From Sphingomonas sp. 35-24ZXX (GTDB taxonomy: Bacteria; Pseudomonadota; Alphaproteobacteria; Sphingomonadales; Sphingomonadaceae), in contig NZ_JROG01000004.1 of the NCBI RefSeq assembly GCF_000786215.1, forward strand, positions 372,001-436,000: 64,000 nt of DNA. The letters run 5' to 3'. Below, in pieces: positions 25,227-34,058 of the stretch. The position numbers were made by a program, and so were the translations under genes. Numbering within the stretch: position 1 is the first letter of the stretch; each line of letters begins with the position of its first letter. The notes under the pieces are model-generated. The model did no database searches. It was not told the DNA's origin and saw only the letters and a program-made list of their open reading frames with translations.

Positions 25227-25934
25227 TCAGGTCCGGGTTTCCGCGATCAGGAACTCGGAGTCTTCGTTGGCCGAGATGGTGATCTCGGTCTCGCGGGTGA
25301 TCGCGGCGGCATCGCGCGGGCCGATCTCGACCCCGTTCACCGTCACACTGCCCGCCGACACCACCAGATAGGCCGACATGCCATCGGTGATGCGGTGGGT
25401 GATGCTGTCACCAGCGGCGAGCGTCGCGCCGGACAGGCGGGCATCGGCGCGGATCATCAGGGCACCCGCCATGATATCCTCGTCGCGTCCGCTGGCCAGA
25501 ACCTCCAGCTTGCCGCTGCGCTCTCCCTTGGGGAACTGCTTGGCGTCCCAGCGCGGTGCACCGCCCGGAGCATCGGGGATGATCCAGATCTGGAACAGCC
25601 GGGTTTCCTCGCTCTCCAGGTTGAACTCGCTGTGCGCCACACCGGTTCCCGCGCTCATCACCTGAACGTCGCCCGCTTCGGTGCGGCCTTCGTTGCCCAG
25701 GCTGTCACGATGGGTGATCGCCCCGGTGCGGACATAGGTGATGATTTCCATGTCGCGGTGCGGATGGGTAGGGAACCCGCTCTTCGGAGCGATCTCGTCG
25801 TCATTCCAGACGCGCAGGGCGCCCCAGCCCATGCGGGCGGGATCATGATAGCCACCGAAGGAAAAATGGTGGCGGGCATTGAGCCAACCGTGATTGGCAT
25901 GGCCCAGGGTGGAAAAATCGCGCTTCTCGATCAT
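25227..25934 (-). CDS. pirin family protein (YhaK-like bicupin)
   Basis: 235 residues with two cupin halves. The metal site of the N-terminal cupin is FPTHPHRDMEIITYV with H57 and H59, and later GVAHSEFN with H101 and E103. Bacterial pirins such as YhaK act as quercetinase or redox-sensitive proteins; the substrate here is not known. It is first in a likely two-gene unit with wrbA and diverges from the LysR gene over 113 bp. Confidence 0.92.
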   Translation of the reverse strand: MIEKRDFSTLGHANHGWLNARHHFSFGGYHDPARMGWGALRVWNDDEIAPKSGFPTHPHRDMEIITYVRTGAITHRDSLGNEGRTEAGDVQVMSAGTGVAHSEFNLESEETRLFQIWIIPDAPGGAPRWDAKQFPKGERSGKLEVLASGRDEDIMAGALMIRADARLSGATLAAGDSITHRITDGMSAYLVVSAGSVTVNGVEIGPRDAAAITRETEITISANEDSEFLIAETRT

Positions 25935-26007
25935 GTCACTTGCTCCTTGCTGGCGTCCGGCGATGCCGGGTGCCTTGGCTTGAGCAACAGTTAGCCCTGG
26001 TGTATCG

Positions 26008-26031
26008 TTTCCAAAATAGCCAGTTTGGAAA
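26008..26031. promoter_or_regulatory. LysR-type operator in the divergent gap
   Basis: TTTCCAAA (26008-26015) and TTTGGAAA (26024-26031) are exact reverse complements, 8 bp apart, just upstream of the LysR start and facing the pirin-wrbA genes. The dyad includes a T-N11-A arrangement as expected for a LysR-family recognition site. It is therefore the likely site of autoregulation and of control of pirin and wrbA. Confidence 0.65.
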
Positions 26032-26047
26032 AGGATTGTTTCAGGAA

Positions 26048-26944
26048 ATGCGTTTACCCGATTTCGAGGCCTGGGCGGTTTTCGCCGCCGTGGCCGATAC
26101 CGGCAGCTTCACGGCGGCTGCCGAGGCGCTCAGCCTGTCGAAGGCCAAGGTGTCGAAGGCGGTATCGCGGCTGGAGGCGGAGCTTGGCACCGTGCTGTTC
26201 CACCGCACCTCGCGGCGGCTGTCGCTGTCGGCCGCGGGACGATCGCTGGTCGATCATGCCCGGCGCATCCGGATGGACGGCGAGGCGGCGGTCGAAGCCG
26301 CGCGCGACGAGGCGGTGCTGCTGTCCGGCACGGTCCGCATCGCGGTGCCGATGAGCTTCGGCCTGCGCGCGGTCGCGCCGCTGGTGGCGCAGTTCATGGC
26401 GCTGCATCCGGGCATCCTCATCGACATGCACCTGTCCGATGCGCGGGTCGATCTGGTGGAGGAGGGCTTCGACCTCGCGCTGCGGATCGCCGTGCTGCCC
26501 GACAGCAGCCTGCGGGCGATCCGGCTGCGCCCGGTGCGCATGTACATCATCGCCTCGCCCGAATATTGCGCGCGGCACGGCACGCCGCAGCATCCTGCCG
26601 ATCTCGACGCGCACAAGGCAGTGCATTACGCCAATTCATCGCAGCCCGGGGTGTGGCCGCTGATCGGGCCCGATGGCACCCGCGTGCTCGCGCGGCCCGC
26701 CCCGGCACTGATCGTCAACAATGCCGATGCCGCGCTGCCGGCCGTGTTCGATGGCCAGTGCATTGCCGCATTGCCCGATTTCTTTTGCGAAGATGGCCTG
26801 ATGACCGGCAGATTGGTGCGGTTGCTGCCGGATTGGCGGTTCGAGCCTTCCACGCTCAGCATCGTCACGCCGCCCTCGCCGCATCGCCCTGCGCGGGTAG
26901 AGGCGCTGATTGCCTGGCTGCGCAAGGGATTGCACGCAGAGTAA
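26048..26944 (+). CDS. LysR-family transcriptional regulator
   Basis: 298 residues starting MRLPDFEAWAVFAAVADTGS. The N-terminal winged helix holds AAAEALSLSKAKVSKAVSRL (about 21-40), and the effector-binding part follows from about residue 90. The frame is open upstream to 25940, but AGGAA just before 26048 and family alignment place the start there. The proteins of this group (close to DsdC/AaeR-type LTTRs with SKAKVSKAVSRLE) often sit opposite pirin and quinone reductase genes and sense electrophiles or quinones; the ligand is inferred. Confidence 0.92.
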   Translation: MRLPDFEAWAVFAAVADTGSFTAAAEALSLSKAKVSKAVSRLEAELGTVLFHRTSRRLSLSAAGRSLVDHARRIRMDGEAAVEAARDEAVLLSGTVRIAVPMSFGLRAVAPLVAQFMALHPGILIDMHLSDARVDLVEEGFDLALRIAVLPDSSLRAIRLRPVRMYIIASPEYCARHGTPQHPADLDAHKAVHYANSSQPGVWPLIGPDGTRVLARPAPALIVNNADAALPAVFDGQCIAALPDFFCEDGLMTGRLVRLLPDWRFEPSTLSIVTPPSPHRPARVEALIAWLRKGLHAE

Positions 26945-27039
26945 CATTTGTTGGTGCGGCGTTACGAAATTGGAAACCAATTGCCGATAGATGGACAAAA
27001 GCGACGAACCGATATGTCGCCTGCAAGCGACGGAAAACG

Positions 27040-27142
27040 GAGTCTTTTCCGTCCTCCGGCCGCTGCGCGTGCCCGCGCGACTCGTGGAGTCAGGCCGGTT
27101 TACCCAAAATTAACCTTTTGCCCCCAAAACTTTTATGGTTAA
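27040..27142 (+). promoter_or_regulatory. ctrA promoter region with GANTC and TTAA sites
   Basis: Two GAGTC sites (27040-27044 and 27087-27091) fit the CcrM methylation sequence GANTC. TTAACC (27110-27115) and GGTTAA (27137-27142) are opposed CtrA-like half-sites in an AT-rich stretch 75-108 bp upstream of ctrA. In Caulobacter, ctrA is controlled by both GANTC methylation and its own product; the same logic is inferred here. Confidence 0.5.
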
Positions 27143-27217
27143 TGTTTTCCTCGTCGATCCGTTCTTGGGTCCAGATGACTGAACGGTGCCGATGGCACGG
27201 GCAAAAAGGGGCTGCAC

Positions 27218-27919
27218 ATGCGGGTGCTTTTGATCGAAGATGAACCGACCACGGCCAAGGCGATTGAGCTTATGCTCACCACCGAAGGTTTCAATGTCTA
27301 TACCACGGACCTCGGCGAAGAGGGCCTGGATCTGGGCAAGCTGTATGATTACGACATCATCCTGCTCGACCTGAATCTGCCGGACATGCACGGCTATGAC
27401 GTGCTGAAGAAGCTGCGGGTTGCCAAGGTGCAGACGCCGGTGCTGATCCTCTCGGGCATTTCCGAAATGGACAGCAAGGTGCGCTCGTTCGGCTTCGGTG
27501 CCGATGACTATGTCACCAAGCCGTTCCACCGCGAGGAACTGGTGGCGCGCATCCACGCCGTGGTCCGCCGCTCGAAGGGCCATTCGCAAAGCGTGATCCG
27601 CACCGGCAAGCTGGCGGTGAACCTCGATGCCAAGACCGTTGAAGTCGACAGCGCCCGCGTTCACCTGACCGGCAAGGAATATGCGATGCTGGAGCTGCTC
27701 TCGCTCCGCAAGGGCACCACGCTGACCAAGGAAATGTTCCTGAACCACCTTTATGGCGGCATGGACGAGCCCGAACTCAAGATCATCGACGTCTTCATCT
27801 GCAAGCTGCGCAAGAAACTGGCGCTGGCCTGCGGGGGCGAGAACTATATCGAGACCGTCTGGGGCCGCGGCTATGTGCTGCGGGATCCGGAAGCCGATGG
27901 CGAGGTCATCGCCGCCTGA
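27218..27919 (+). CDS. ctrA: cell-cycle response regulator CtrA
   Basis: An OmpR-type regulator, 233 residues. The receiver has acidic E7/D8/E9 and the phosphoacceptor D51 in [11 protein letters not shown], and K104-P105-type switch residues in [10 protein letters not shown]. The winged helix contains [20 protein letters not shown] and the CtrA-specific block [20 protein letters not shown]. The last two residues are alanines, as in Caulobacter CtrA, where they expose the protein to ClpXP. It likely controls division, DNA methylation and motility genes. It stands alone between a LysR gene and an MFS gene, with its own control region and terminator. Confidence 0.97.
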   Translation: MRVLLIEDEPTTAKAIELMLTTEGFNVYTTDLGEEGLDLGKLYDYDIILLDLNLPDMHGYDVLKKLRVAKVQTPVLILSGISEMDSKVRSFGFGADDYVTKPFHREELVARIHAVVRRSKGHSQSVIRTGKLAVNLDAKTVEVDSARVHLTGKEYAMLELLSLRKGTTLTKEMFLNHLYGGMDEPELKIIDVFICKLRKKLALACGGENYIETVWGRGYVLRDPEADGEVIAA

Positions 27920-27966
27920 TTTCTTCCTGACCTTCCTTCCTCTTCTTCTTCTTCTTCCCCGAATAC

Positions 27967-28002
27967 GCAAAAGGGGCTGCGGGCAACCGCGGCCCCTTTT
28001 GC
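27967..28002 (+). terminator. intrinsic terminator of ctrA
   Basis: GCAAAAGGGGC (27967-27977) pairs with GCCCCTTTTGC (27992-28002), with TTTT within the right arm. It follows a polypyrimidine tract (CTTCC/TTCTTC repeats, 27926-27959) after the ctrA stop. Confidence 0.75.
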
Positions 28003-28090
28003 CATGCGGTCTGTCCGTCGCAGCAGGCGCGGCTTTCGCTTGCCAAAGGGGGCACGCACGCTAACCCTCTGGCGGTCCCGGGGAGAGACT

Positions 28091-29353
28091 ATGCATCCAT
28101 ATCGCACCCATGCGCGCGTGCTCACCGCCTCGCTGGTCGGCACGGCGGTGGAGTTCTACGATTTCTATATCTACGCGACGGCCGCAGCCCTGGTGTTCGG
28201 GCCGCTGTTCTTCCCGTCCGAAAGCGCGTCGGCGCAGTTGCTGCTGAGCTACATGAGCTTTGGCCTCGCATTTTTTGCTCGGCCGGTGGGTGCGATCGCC
28301 TTCGGGCATTTCGGCGACCGGATCGGGCGCAAGTCCACTCTGGTCGCCTCGCTGCTGCTGATGGGGGGCTCCACCTTGCTGATCGCGTTCCTGCCGACCT
28401 ATCAGATGGTGGGCTGGGTCGCGCCGCTGCTGCTGTGCATCCTGCGCTTTGGCCAAGGCTTCGGTCTGGGCGGCGAATGGGGCGGCGCGGCATTGCTGGC
28501 GGTCGAGAATGCACCGCCGGGCTGGGCGACGCGCTTCGGCATGGCGCCGCAACTGGGCGCGCCGGTGGGGTTCATCGCCGCCAACGGTCTGTTCCTGCTG
28601 CTCGGGCTGGGGCTGACCGAGGCGCAGTTTGTCGCCTGGGGCTGGCGCATCCCGTTCCTCGCCAGCGGAATTCTGGTCGGGCTGGGCCTGTGGGTGCGGC
28701 TGAAGATCAGCGAGACTCCGGATTTTGCCGCGGTGCTGGAGCGAGACAGGCCTGCGCCGGTGCCGGTAGCAGAGCTGCTGCGCCATCACCTTCGCGCCAC
28801 GCTGGCCGGGACCTTCGCGGTGGTGGCGTGCTTTGCCATCTTCTATCTCTCGACCGCCTTCGCTCTGGGCTATGCCACCACCGCGCTGGGGCATGACCGC
28901 ACCAGCTTCCTGATCGTCCAGCTGGGCGCGATCCTGTTTCTGGCGCTGGGCATCGTGATATCCGGCTATCGCTCGGATGCGACCAGCAGCGGGCGAGTGC
29001 TGATGATCGGCTGTGCGGCGACGGTGGGCGTCGGCCTGATGTTCGGGCCGCTGCTGGGCTCGGGCTCGCTGTGGCTGTCCTGGGTGGCGCTCTCGGTCGC
29101 GCTGCTGGTGATGGGCTTTGTCTACGGCCCGCTGGGTGCCTGGCTGCCGCAGCAGTTCCCGGCACGGGTGCGCTATACCGGGGCGTCGGTGGCGTTCAAC
29201 GGCGGCGGCATCATCGGCGGCGCGCTCGCCCCGATCGCAGCGCAGGCGCTTGCGGACCGAGGCGGCGCGGATGCGGTGGGGCTGTATCTGGCAGCGGCAG
29301 GGCTGATCAGCTTTGCAGGCCTGTGGGCGCAGCGGGGACGGGCTGCGGGTTAG
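28091..29353 (+). CDS. MFS transporter, metabolite:H+ symporter (MHS) group
   Basis: 420 residues with about 12 membrane segments. VGTAVEFYDFYIYATAAALV near the start is the MHS-group first helix, and FGHFGDRIGRKSTLVASLLL holds the MFS loop motif G-x-x-x-D-R-x-G-R-K. CILRFGQGFGLGGEWGGAAL is the helix 4 motif R-x-x-Q-G. Relatives carry organic acids, shikimate or betaines; the substrate is not evident. I chose the ATG at 28091, which follows GGAGAGACT. The stop nearly meets the convergent toxin gene. Confidence 0.92.
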   Translation: MHPYRTHARVLTASLVGTAVEFYDFYIYATAAALVFGPLFFPSESASAQLLLSYMSFGLAFFARPVGAIAFGHFGDRIGRKSTLVASLLLMGGSTLLIAFLPTYQMVGWVAPLLLCILRFGQGFGLGGEWGGAALLAVENAPPGWATRFGMAPQLGAPVGFIAANGLFLLLGLGLTEAQFVAWGWRIPFLASGILVGLGLWVRLKISETPDFAAVLERDRPAPVPVAELLRHHLRATLAGTFAVVACFAIFYLSTAFALGYATTALGHDRTSFLIVQLGAILFLALGIVISGYRSDATSSGRVLMIGCAATVGVGLMFGPLLGSGSLWLSWVALSVALLVMGFVYGPLGAWLPQQFPARVRYTGASVAFNGGGIIGGALAPIAAQALADRGGADAVGLYLAAAGLISFAGLWAQRGRAAG

Positions 29354-29356
29354 CCG

Positions 29357-29638
29357 TCAGGGATATTGCTGGCGGGCGTGCATTACAGCGACCACGATCA
29401 CTGCATCCTCAGTCACGCGATAGATGATGAGGTAGTTAGGGTGGACGATGGCTTCCCGCGTTCCACTGACCCGTCCAGTCCTGTACATGAGCGGATGCTG
29501 GGGCAGGCGGTCTGCACAGGCCACGATAGCGTCTTCCAGCTTTCTTGCGGCGCGCACATTCCGTGACGCAATGTATTCCGATATGTTCCGAAGATCGGCG
29601 AGCGCCGCCTCAGTCCAGATCAGATTCAGGGGTTTCAT
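29357..29638 (-). CDS. RelE/ParE-superfamily toxin
   Basis: 93 residues: LIWTEAALADLRNISEYIAS is the usual first strand and helices of ParE-like toxins, followed by LPQHPLMYRTGRVSGTREAI and the central strand HPNYLIIYRVTEDAVIVVAV. Length and basic C-terminus are normal. It overlaps the upstream antitoxin frame by 29 nt, so translation is coupled. ParE-type toxins act on gyrase and RelE-type on ribosomes; this sequence looks nearer ParE, but that is by eye. Confidence 0.9.
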   Translation of the reverse strand: MKPLNLIWTEAALADLRNISEYIASRNVRAARKLEDAIVACADRLPQHPLMYRTGRVSGTREAIVHPNYLIIYRVTEDAVIVVAVMHARQQYP

Positions 29639-29801
29639 GTTTGCTGATGATTTCGCGCATCTGCCTCATGACCTCTTCATGCGGGATGAAGGGCCCGGTC
29701 GACTGCAGCGCGCGCTCCACCTTGGCGCGGAACCAGGCATCATAGGCCGCCTCTTCCTCGGATGAGGCGAATTCGGATTCGATGGGCGAGTATTTTACCA
29801 T
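29610..29801 (-). CDS. antitoxin of the RelE/ParE pair
   Basis: 63 residues, acidic (SEEEAAYDAWF, HETPESDLD), with the WFRAKVERAL helix and IPHEEVMRQM segment seen in stand-alone antitoxins associated with ParE-like toxins. There is no clear DNA-binding N-terminus, so the pair may be weakly autoregulated. It precedes the toxin and overlaps it, the standard order for type II systems. Confidence 0.82.
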   Translation of the reverse strand: MVKYSPIESEFASSEEEAAYDAWFRAKVERALQSTGPFIPHEEVMRQMREIISKHETPESDLD

Positions 29802-29806
29802 GGACG

Positions 29807-30367
29807 TCAGTCTATCACATCGCCCGCCAGCCGCAATAACGTGAGCCTGGCCTTGCCGACCACGCGCTCGGCGTCAATGTCGAAGCCCTCGACCTCCAGC
29901 TTCTCGCTCTTACCCGTCTCCACGCTGATCCAGGTCGAGGGCGCGAACCAGCCCAGGCGCTTCAGCTTGTCGAGCGCAACCGCGCCCGCCCCGGTGCCAT
30001 AGGGCGGGTCGATCAGCACGACATCGAACGGCTTGAGCGCGGGGCCCAGCGCCAGCGCGGAGCTGGGGCGGATCTCGGCGCGGGCATCAGCCTCGAGCGA
30101 GCGGATATTGGCGCGCAACGTATCGATCGCGGGCCGGTCCTGCTCGACAAACACACAGCGCGCCGCGCCGCGCGACAGGGCTTCCAGCCCCAGCGCGCCC
30201 GAGCCTGCAAACAGGTCGAGCACGCTCAGTTCCTCGAACGACCCCAGGCGGCTGGTCAGCATCGAGAACAGGGTTTCGCGGGTGCGGTCGGCGGTCGGGC
30301 GGGTGGTGTCTCCCACCGGAGCCTTGAGCTTGCGACCGCGCCACTCTCCGGCAATGATCCGCAGCAT
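29807..30367 (-). CDS. rsmD: 16S rRNA (guanine966-N2)-methyltransferase
   Basis: Methylates G966 of 16S rRNA in the assembled 30S subunit. The 186-residue protein starts MLRIIAGEWRGRKL and shows RPTADRTRETLFSML, the SAM motif VLDLFAGSGALGLEALSRG and the catalytic DPPYGTG (around 119-125). The antitoxin begins 5 bp after its stop and rluB ends 15 bp before its start, so the three may share a transcript. Confidence 0.96.
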   Translation of the reverse strand: MLRIIAGEWRGRKLKAPVGDTTRPTADRTRETLFSMLTSRLGSFEELSVLDLFAGSGALGLEALSRGAARCVFVEQDRPAIDTLRANIRSLEADARAEIRPSSALALGPALKPFDVVLIDPPYGTGAGAVALDKLKRLGWFAPSTWISVETGKSEKLEVEGFDIDAERVVGKARLTLLRLAGDVID

Positions 30368-30382
30368 CTTACCTTTTCACCT

Positions 30383-31195
30383 TCATTTCAGCGTCTTCCT
30401 GAACGTCACCACATCATGCCGGCGCACTTCCTCGATCGCGCCGGGCTCAAGCCCGTCGAGCAGGAAGGGGCCATAGCGGGTGCGGATGAGGCGCGAAACC
30501 TTGAGGCCCAGATGCTCGAGCACGCGGCGGACCTCGCGGTTCTTGCCTTCGGTCAGCGTCATCTCGATCCAGCCGTTGCGCCCGGTGCGGCGTTCCAGAT
30601 TGGCGTCGATCTTGCCGTAGCGGATGCCTTCGATGGTGATGCCGTGGATCAGGTCTTCGAGCTGCGTCTGGCTGACCTCGCCAAACGCGCGGGCGCGATA
30701 GGTGCGCTCCACCCCGGTGGCGGGAAGCTCCATCTGGCGCTTCAACTCGCCATCGTTGGTCATCAGCAGCAGCCCCTCGGTATTGAGGTCGAGCCGCCCG
30801 ACGGGCATCATCCGCGGCGCATCGGGCGCGACGCGAGCAAGGTGATCGTAGATCGTCGAGCGTCCGGTAAAGTCGCGCGCCGCCGTCAGCAGCCCGGCAG
30901 GCTTGTGGAAGCGCCACAGCTTGGCCGGCGCTGGCTCGCTGACCGCCTTGCCGTCGACGGTGATGCCATGCAGGCTGGTCAACACCGTCGCAGGCGTGGT
31001 GATCGCCACGCCATCGCGCGCCACACGGCCGCCCTCGATCATCCGCTCGATCTCGCGCCGGCTGGCGATGCCGGCGCGCGCCAGCAGCTTGGCGATGCGC
31101 TGGCCTTCGCCCAGAGCAGAGGTCTTGCGCACGACAGGTTCGGGCGGCGTTTCGCTTTCAGCAAGCGGATCGAATTTCGGTTTCCGGGGGGGCAT
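30383..31195 (-). CDS. rluB: 23S rRNA pseudouridine synthase, RluB/RsuA family
   Basis: 270 residues. The S4 domain (QRIAKLLARAGIASRREIER, about 32-51) is followed by the catalytic domain with PVGRLDLNTEGLLLMTNDGE, where the aspartate of GRLD is the nucleophile, and by GKNREVRRVLEHLGLKVSRL. RluB makes pseudouridine 2605 of 23S rRNA. The C-terminal tail is short, without the long basic extension of some relatives. It precedes rsmD. Confidence 0.93.
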   Translation of the reverse strand: MPPRKPKFDPLAESETPPEPVVRKTSALGEGQRIAKLLARAGIASRREIERMIEGGRVARDGVAITTPATVLTSLHGITVDGKAVSEPAPAKLWRFHKPAGLLTAARDFTGRSTIYDHLARVAPDAPRMMPVGRLDLNTEGLLLMTNDGELKRQMELPATGVERTYRARAFGEVSQTQLEDLIHGITIEGIRYGKIDANLERRTGRNGWIEMTLTEGKNREVRRVLEHLGLKVSRLIRTRYGPFLLDGLEPGAIEEVRRHDVVTFRKTLK

Positions 31196-31292
31196 GCGGG
31201 CTGCTATAACCGCGAAGATGCCGTGCGGGAACGCAAGAAATCACTGCCGCGTAGTTAAGATTGCCCCTCCCGCCCTGTCAGAAAGGCCGCTC

Positions 31293-31721
31293 ATGCTGTT
31301 TTCGCGGTTCACCCGGTCGATCGAAAGCATTCTCATCGTCGAGGATGAGCCGCTGGTGGCGTTCGACAACGAACTGCGGGTGGTCGATGCGGGCTATCGC
31401 GTGGTGGCGACAGTGGACACCGAAGCAGAGGCGATTGCCGTGCTGCATCGCGAGCCGATCCATCTGGTGCTGGCCGATGTCAATCTGTCGCGCGGCGGCA
31501 GCGGCGTCGAGGTCGCGCGGGTCGCCAGCGAGCGCGATATCCCCGTGCTGTTCGCCACTGGCACATGCCCCGGCCATGCCCGGCAATATGCTATCGGCTG
31601 CCTGATCAAGCCCTATAGCGCTGCGGAGCTCGTCAAGGCGATCCATGCGGTCGATCTGATGATCCGCGGCCAGACACCCAAGGCGATGCCCAAGCCCTTG
31701 AACCTGTATTCCGCGGCCTGA
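31293..31721 (+). CDS. stand-alone response regulator receiver protein
   Basis: 142 residues made of one receiver domain and a short tail without output domain. E17, D18 and E19 form the acidic pocket, D62 in VLADVNLSRGG is the phosphoacceptor, T89 and K106-P107 complete the switch. Such single-domain receivers act through protein contact or as phosphate sinks; no kinase is encoded nearby. The ATG at 31293 follows GAAAGG. It diverges from rluB over 97 bp. Confidence 0.9.
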   Translation: MLFSRFTRSIESILIVEDEPLVAFDNELRVVDAGYRVVATVDTEAEAIAVLHREPIHLVLADVNLSRGGSGVEVARVASERDIPVLFATGTCPGHARQYAIGCLIKPYSAAELVKAIHAVDLMIRGQTPKAMPKPLNLYSAA

Positions 31722-31802
31722 TCGACACGACGGCGTAACCTGTCGCCCTGTCTGGCCGAACGGTTCCCCATAGGCGCATGGTGCGCGTGTGAAAGACAGA
31801 CG

Positions 31803-32594
31803 ATGACCAGAATGTGGATTCCCGTGCTTGCCCTGGCGGGCCTTGCAGGCCTTGGATTGGTCCATGGCCTTCCCGGTGTGGCCGCACCAGCGCAGGCGGT
31901 GGCAGAGCCTGGCGGTAAAGCGTTGCGACCGCGCCCCGTCGCCGCCGCAGGGCCGGTGGTGGCAGAGCTGTTCACCAGCCAGGGATGCTCGTCCTGCCCG
32001 CCTGCCGATGCGGTCGCGGCGCGGCTGGCGCGCGATCCCGGCATCCTGGTGATCAGCCGCCCGGTGACCTATTGGGACCGGCTGGGCTGGAAGGACAGTC
32101 TGGGGCGTGAGAGCAACACCCGGCTGCAGCGCCAATATGGCGATACCGCCTTTGGCGGCGCGAACATCTACACCCCGCAGCTCGTCATCGATGGGCGGAC
32201 GCAGGGCGTCGGTTCGCAGGAAGCCAAGGCGCGCCAGCTGATCGCGCGCGCTGGCACGGTGCGCAAGGCCAGCGGCGTTGCGGTCCGTGTCTCGCGCACC
32301 GCCGATGGCGGCCGCAGCGTGGAACTGCAGGGCAAGGCCGGGCAGGGTGCCGATGTGATCTTGGTCGCACTGTCGGCCAACGAGACGGTGCGCATCGGGC
32401 GCGGTGAAAACGGCGGGCGTACGGTCAGCTATACCAATGTCGTGATCGACGAAACGGTGCTGGGCCGCTGGAAGGGTGGCAAGCAGACGATCACGCTGCG
32501 CGCAACCCAGCTCGCCGCGCCGGGGGCGGATCGGCATGCGCTGATCGTCCGCCAGGGTGCTGGCGGCCCGGTGATCGGATCGGCGGTGATCTGA
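31803..32594 (+). CDS. DUF1223 thioredoxin-like secreted protein
   Basis: 263 residues with an N-terminal signal or anchor segment (about 5-30). VVAELFTSQGCSSCPPADAV carries the CxxC-like GCSSC that marks DUF1223, followed by TYWDRLGWKDSLGRE, the conserved aromatic block. The fold is thioredoxin-like and the protein should act in the periplasm. Its function is unknown; family members are often beside stress or transporter genes. Confidence 0.9.
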   Translation: MTRMWIPVLALAGLAGLGLVHGLPGVAAPAQAVAEPGGKALRPRPVAAAGPVVAELFTSQGCSSCPPADAVAARLARDPGILVISRPVTYWDRLGWKDSLGRESNTRLQRQYGDTAFGGANIYTPQLVIDGRTQGVGSQEAKARQLIARAGTVRKASGVAVRVSRTADGGRSVELQGKAGQGADVILVALSANETVRIGRGENGGRTVSYTNVVIDETVLGRWKGGKQTITLRATQLAAPGADRHALIVRQGAGGPVIGSAVI

Positions 32595-32682
32595 GGCCGT
32601 CCATCCGTTGCAAATCCCTCTGGCGTAAATCGTCGATGCCGCTAGTTTCCCGCCCAGGGACACGGGAAGGGAAGTTTGCTGG

Positions 32683-34023
32683 ATGACTGATCACGCTGCC
32701 GGGGTATCGCCCGAAGTCACGGGCTGGCGCGCGTCGCTTCCCGCAGGCCTCAGGCCCTATACCGAAGCGGCGCCGCTGGCTGCGCTGTTTCTGGGCATGT
32801 CGTCGGGCTTCCCGTTCGCGATGATCGCCGCGACGCTTTCGACCCGGCTGGCGCAATCGGGGATCGAGAAGTCGACCGTCACCGCGTTTGCCCTCACGTT
32901 CCTGGCCTATAATTTCAAATGGCTCTGGGCGCCGATCATCGATGCGGTGAAGCTGCCCTTGCTCGGCCGCATCGGCCAGCGCGTATCATGGCTGATCCTG
33001 TGCGCGGTGCTGGTGATGGTCGCGATCATGAACCTGGGGCTTGCTGATCCTGAAGCGGACATTGCCAGCGTCGCGATCGCGGCGATCCTGGTCGGGGTGG
33101 CCGGCGCGACCTTCGATATCGTCATCGACGCCTATCGCATCGAACTGCTCGAGCCGCACCAGCTGGGCGTGGGATCGGGCATGAGCCAGTATGGCTGGCG
33201 CATCGGTGCTGCGCTGGCAGGATCGGTGGCGCTGATCGTGGCGGCACGCGCCGACTGGACCACCGCCTATATCGCCGTGTCGTTCTTCGGCCTGTTTGCG
33301 GTGATCACCGGGCTGGTGATGGGCGAGCCTGCCCGCCGCCAGGAACCCAAGCCCCTGAAGGGGCCAGTTGCCGCCGCGATCGCCTATGTCAGCCCGCTCG
33401 CCGAGTTCTTCAAGCGCTCGGGCGCGCTGGTCGTGCTGCTGTTCGTGCTGGTCCACAAGATCGGCGACACGCTCGCCAACCTGACATTGCGGCTGCTGTT
33501 CGAGGATCTGGGCTTCACCAATGACGAGCTGGCGATCTACGACGTGGGCCTCGGCTTCTGGGCGCTGCTCGCGGGCATCTTTGTTGGCGGCATCCTTTAC
33601 GCCAGGCTGGGCATGAAGCGATCGGTGCTGATCAGCCTCGTCCTGATGGCGGTGTCCAACCTTGCCTTCGCCGGGCTTGCATCGGTCGGTCACAGCACGT
33701 GGGCGATGGCAGGCGCGATGGGCTTCGAGAATTTCGCCAGCGGCATCGGCGGGGTGTGCGTGGTCGCGTATCTCTCGGCCTTGTGCAACCTGGAGTTCAC
33801 CGCGACGCAGTTCGCACTGCTGTCGGCGGCTGCGAGCATTACCGGGCGGTTCCTGACAGGCACGCTGGCGGGCGGGATGATCGAGCAGCTGGGCTTTGCC
33901 AATTTCTATCTGGTGACGACACTCGCGGCTCTGCCCGGCGTGCTATTGTTCTGGTGGATGATGGCGAGCGGGCTGGTTGATCGTTCGCTCGGCACGGCCG
34001 GGACCGAGGAGAGCGGGGAGTAG
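32683..34023 (+). CDS. AmpG-like MFS permease
   Basis: 446 residues with about 12 membrane segments. LFLGMSSGFPFAMIAATLST followed by FLAYNFKWLWAPIIDAVKLP is characteristic of the AmpG/acetyl-CoA transporter-like group, and DIVIDAYRIELLEPHQLGVG is a family-typical cytoplasmic loop. AmpG imports cell-wall muropeptides for recycling; whether this copy does so is uncertain because no other recycling gene is adjacent. Confidence 0.85.
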   Translation: MTDHAAGVSPEVTGWRASLPAGLRPYTEAAPLAALFLGMSSGFPFAMIAATLSTRLAQSGIEKSTVTAFALTFLAYNFKWLWAPIIDAVKLPLLGRIGQRVSWLILCAVLVMVAIMNLGLADPEADIASVAIAAILVGVAGATFDIVIDAYRIELLEPHQLGVGSGMSQYGWRIGAALAGSVALIVAARADWTTAYIAVSFFGLFAVITGLVMGEPARRQEPKPLKGPVAAAIAYVSPLAEFFKRSGALVVLLFVLVHKIGDTLANLTLRLLFEDLGFTNDELAIYDVGLGFWALLAGIFVGGILYARLGMKRSVLISLVLMAVSNLAFAGLASVGHSTWAMAGAMGFENFASGIGGVCVVAYLSALCNLEFTATQFALLSAAASITGRFLTGTLAGGMIEQLGFANFYLVTTLAALPGVLLFWWMMASGLVDRSLGTAGTEESGE

Positions 34024-34058
34024 GCGGGGCAGACCTCTTGCTTTCAGACTAGCCCAAC

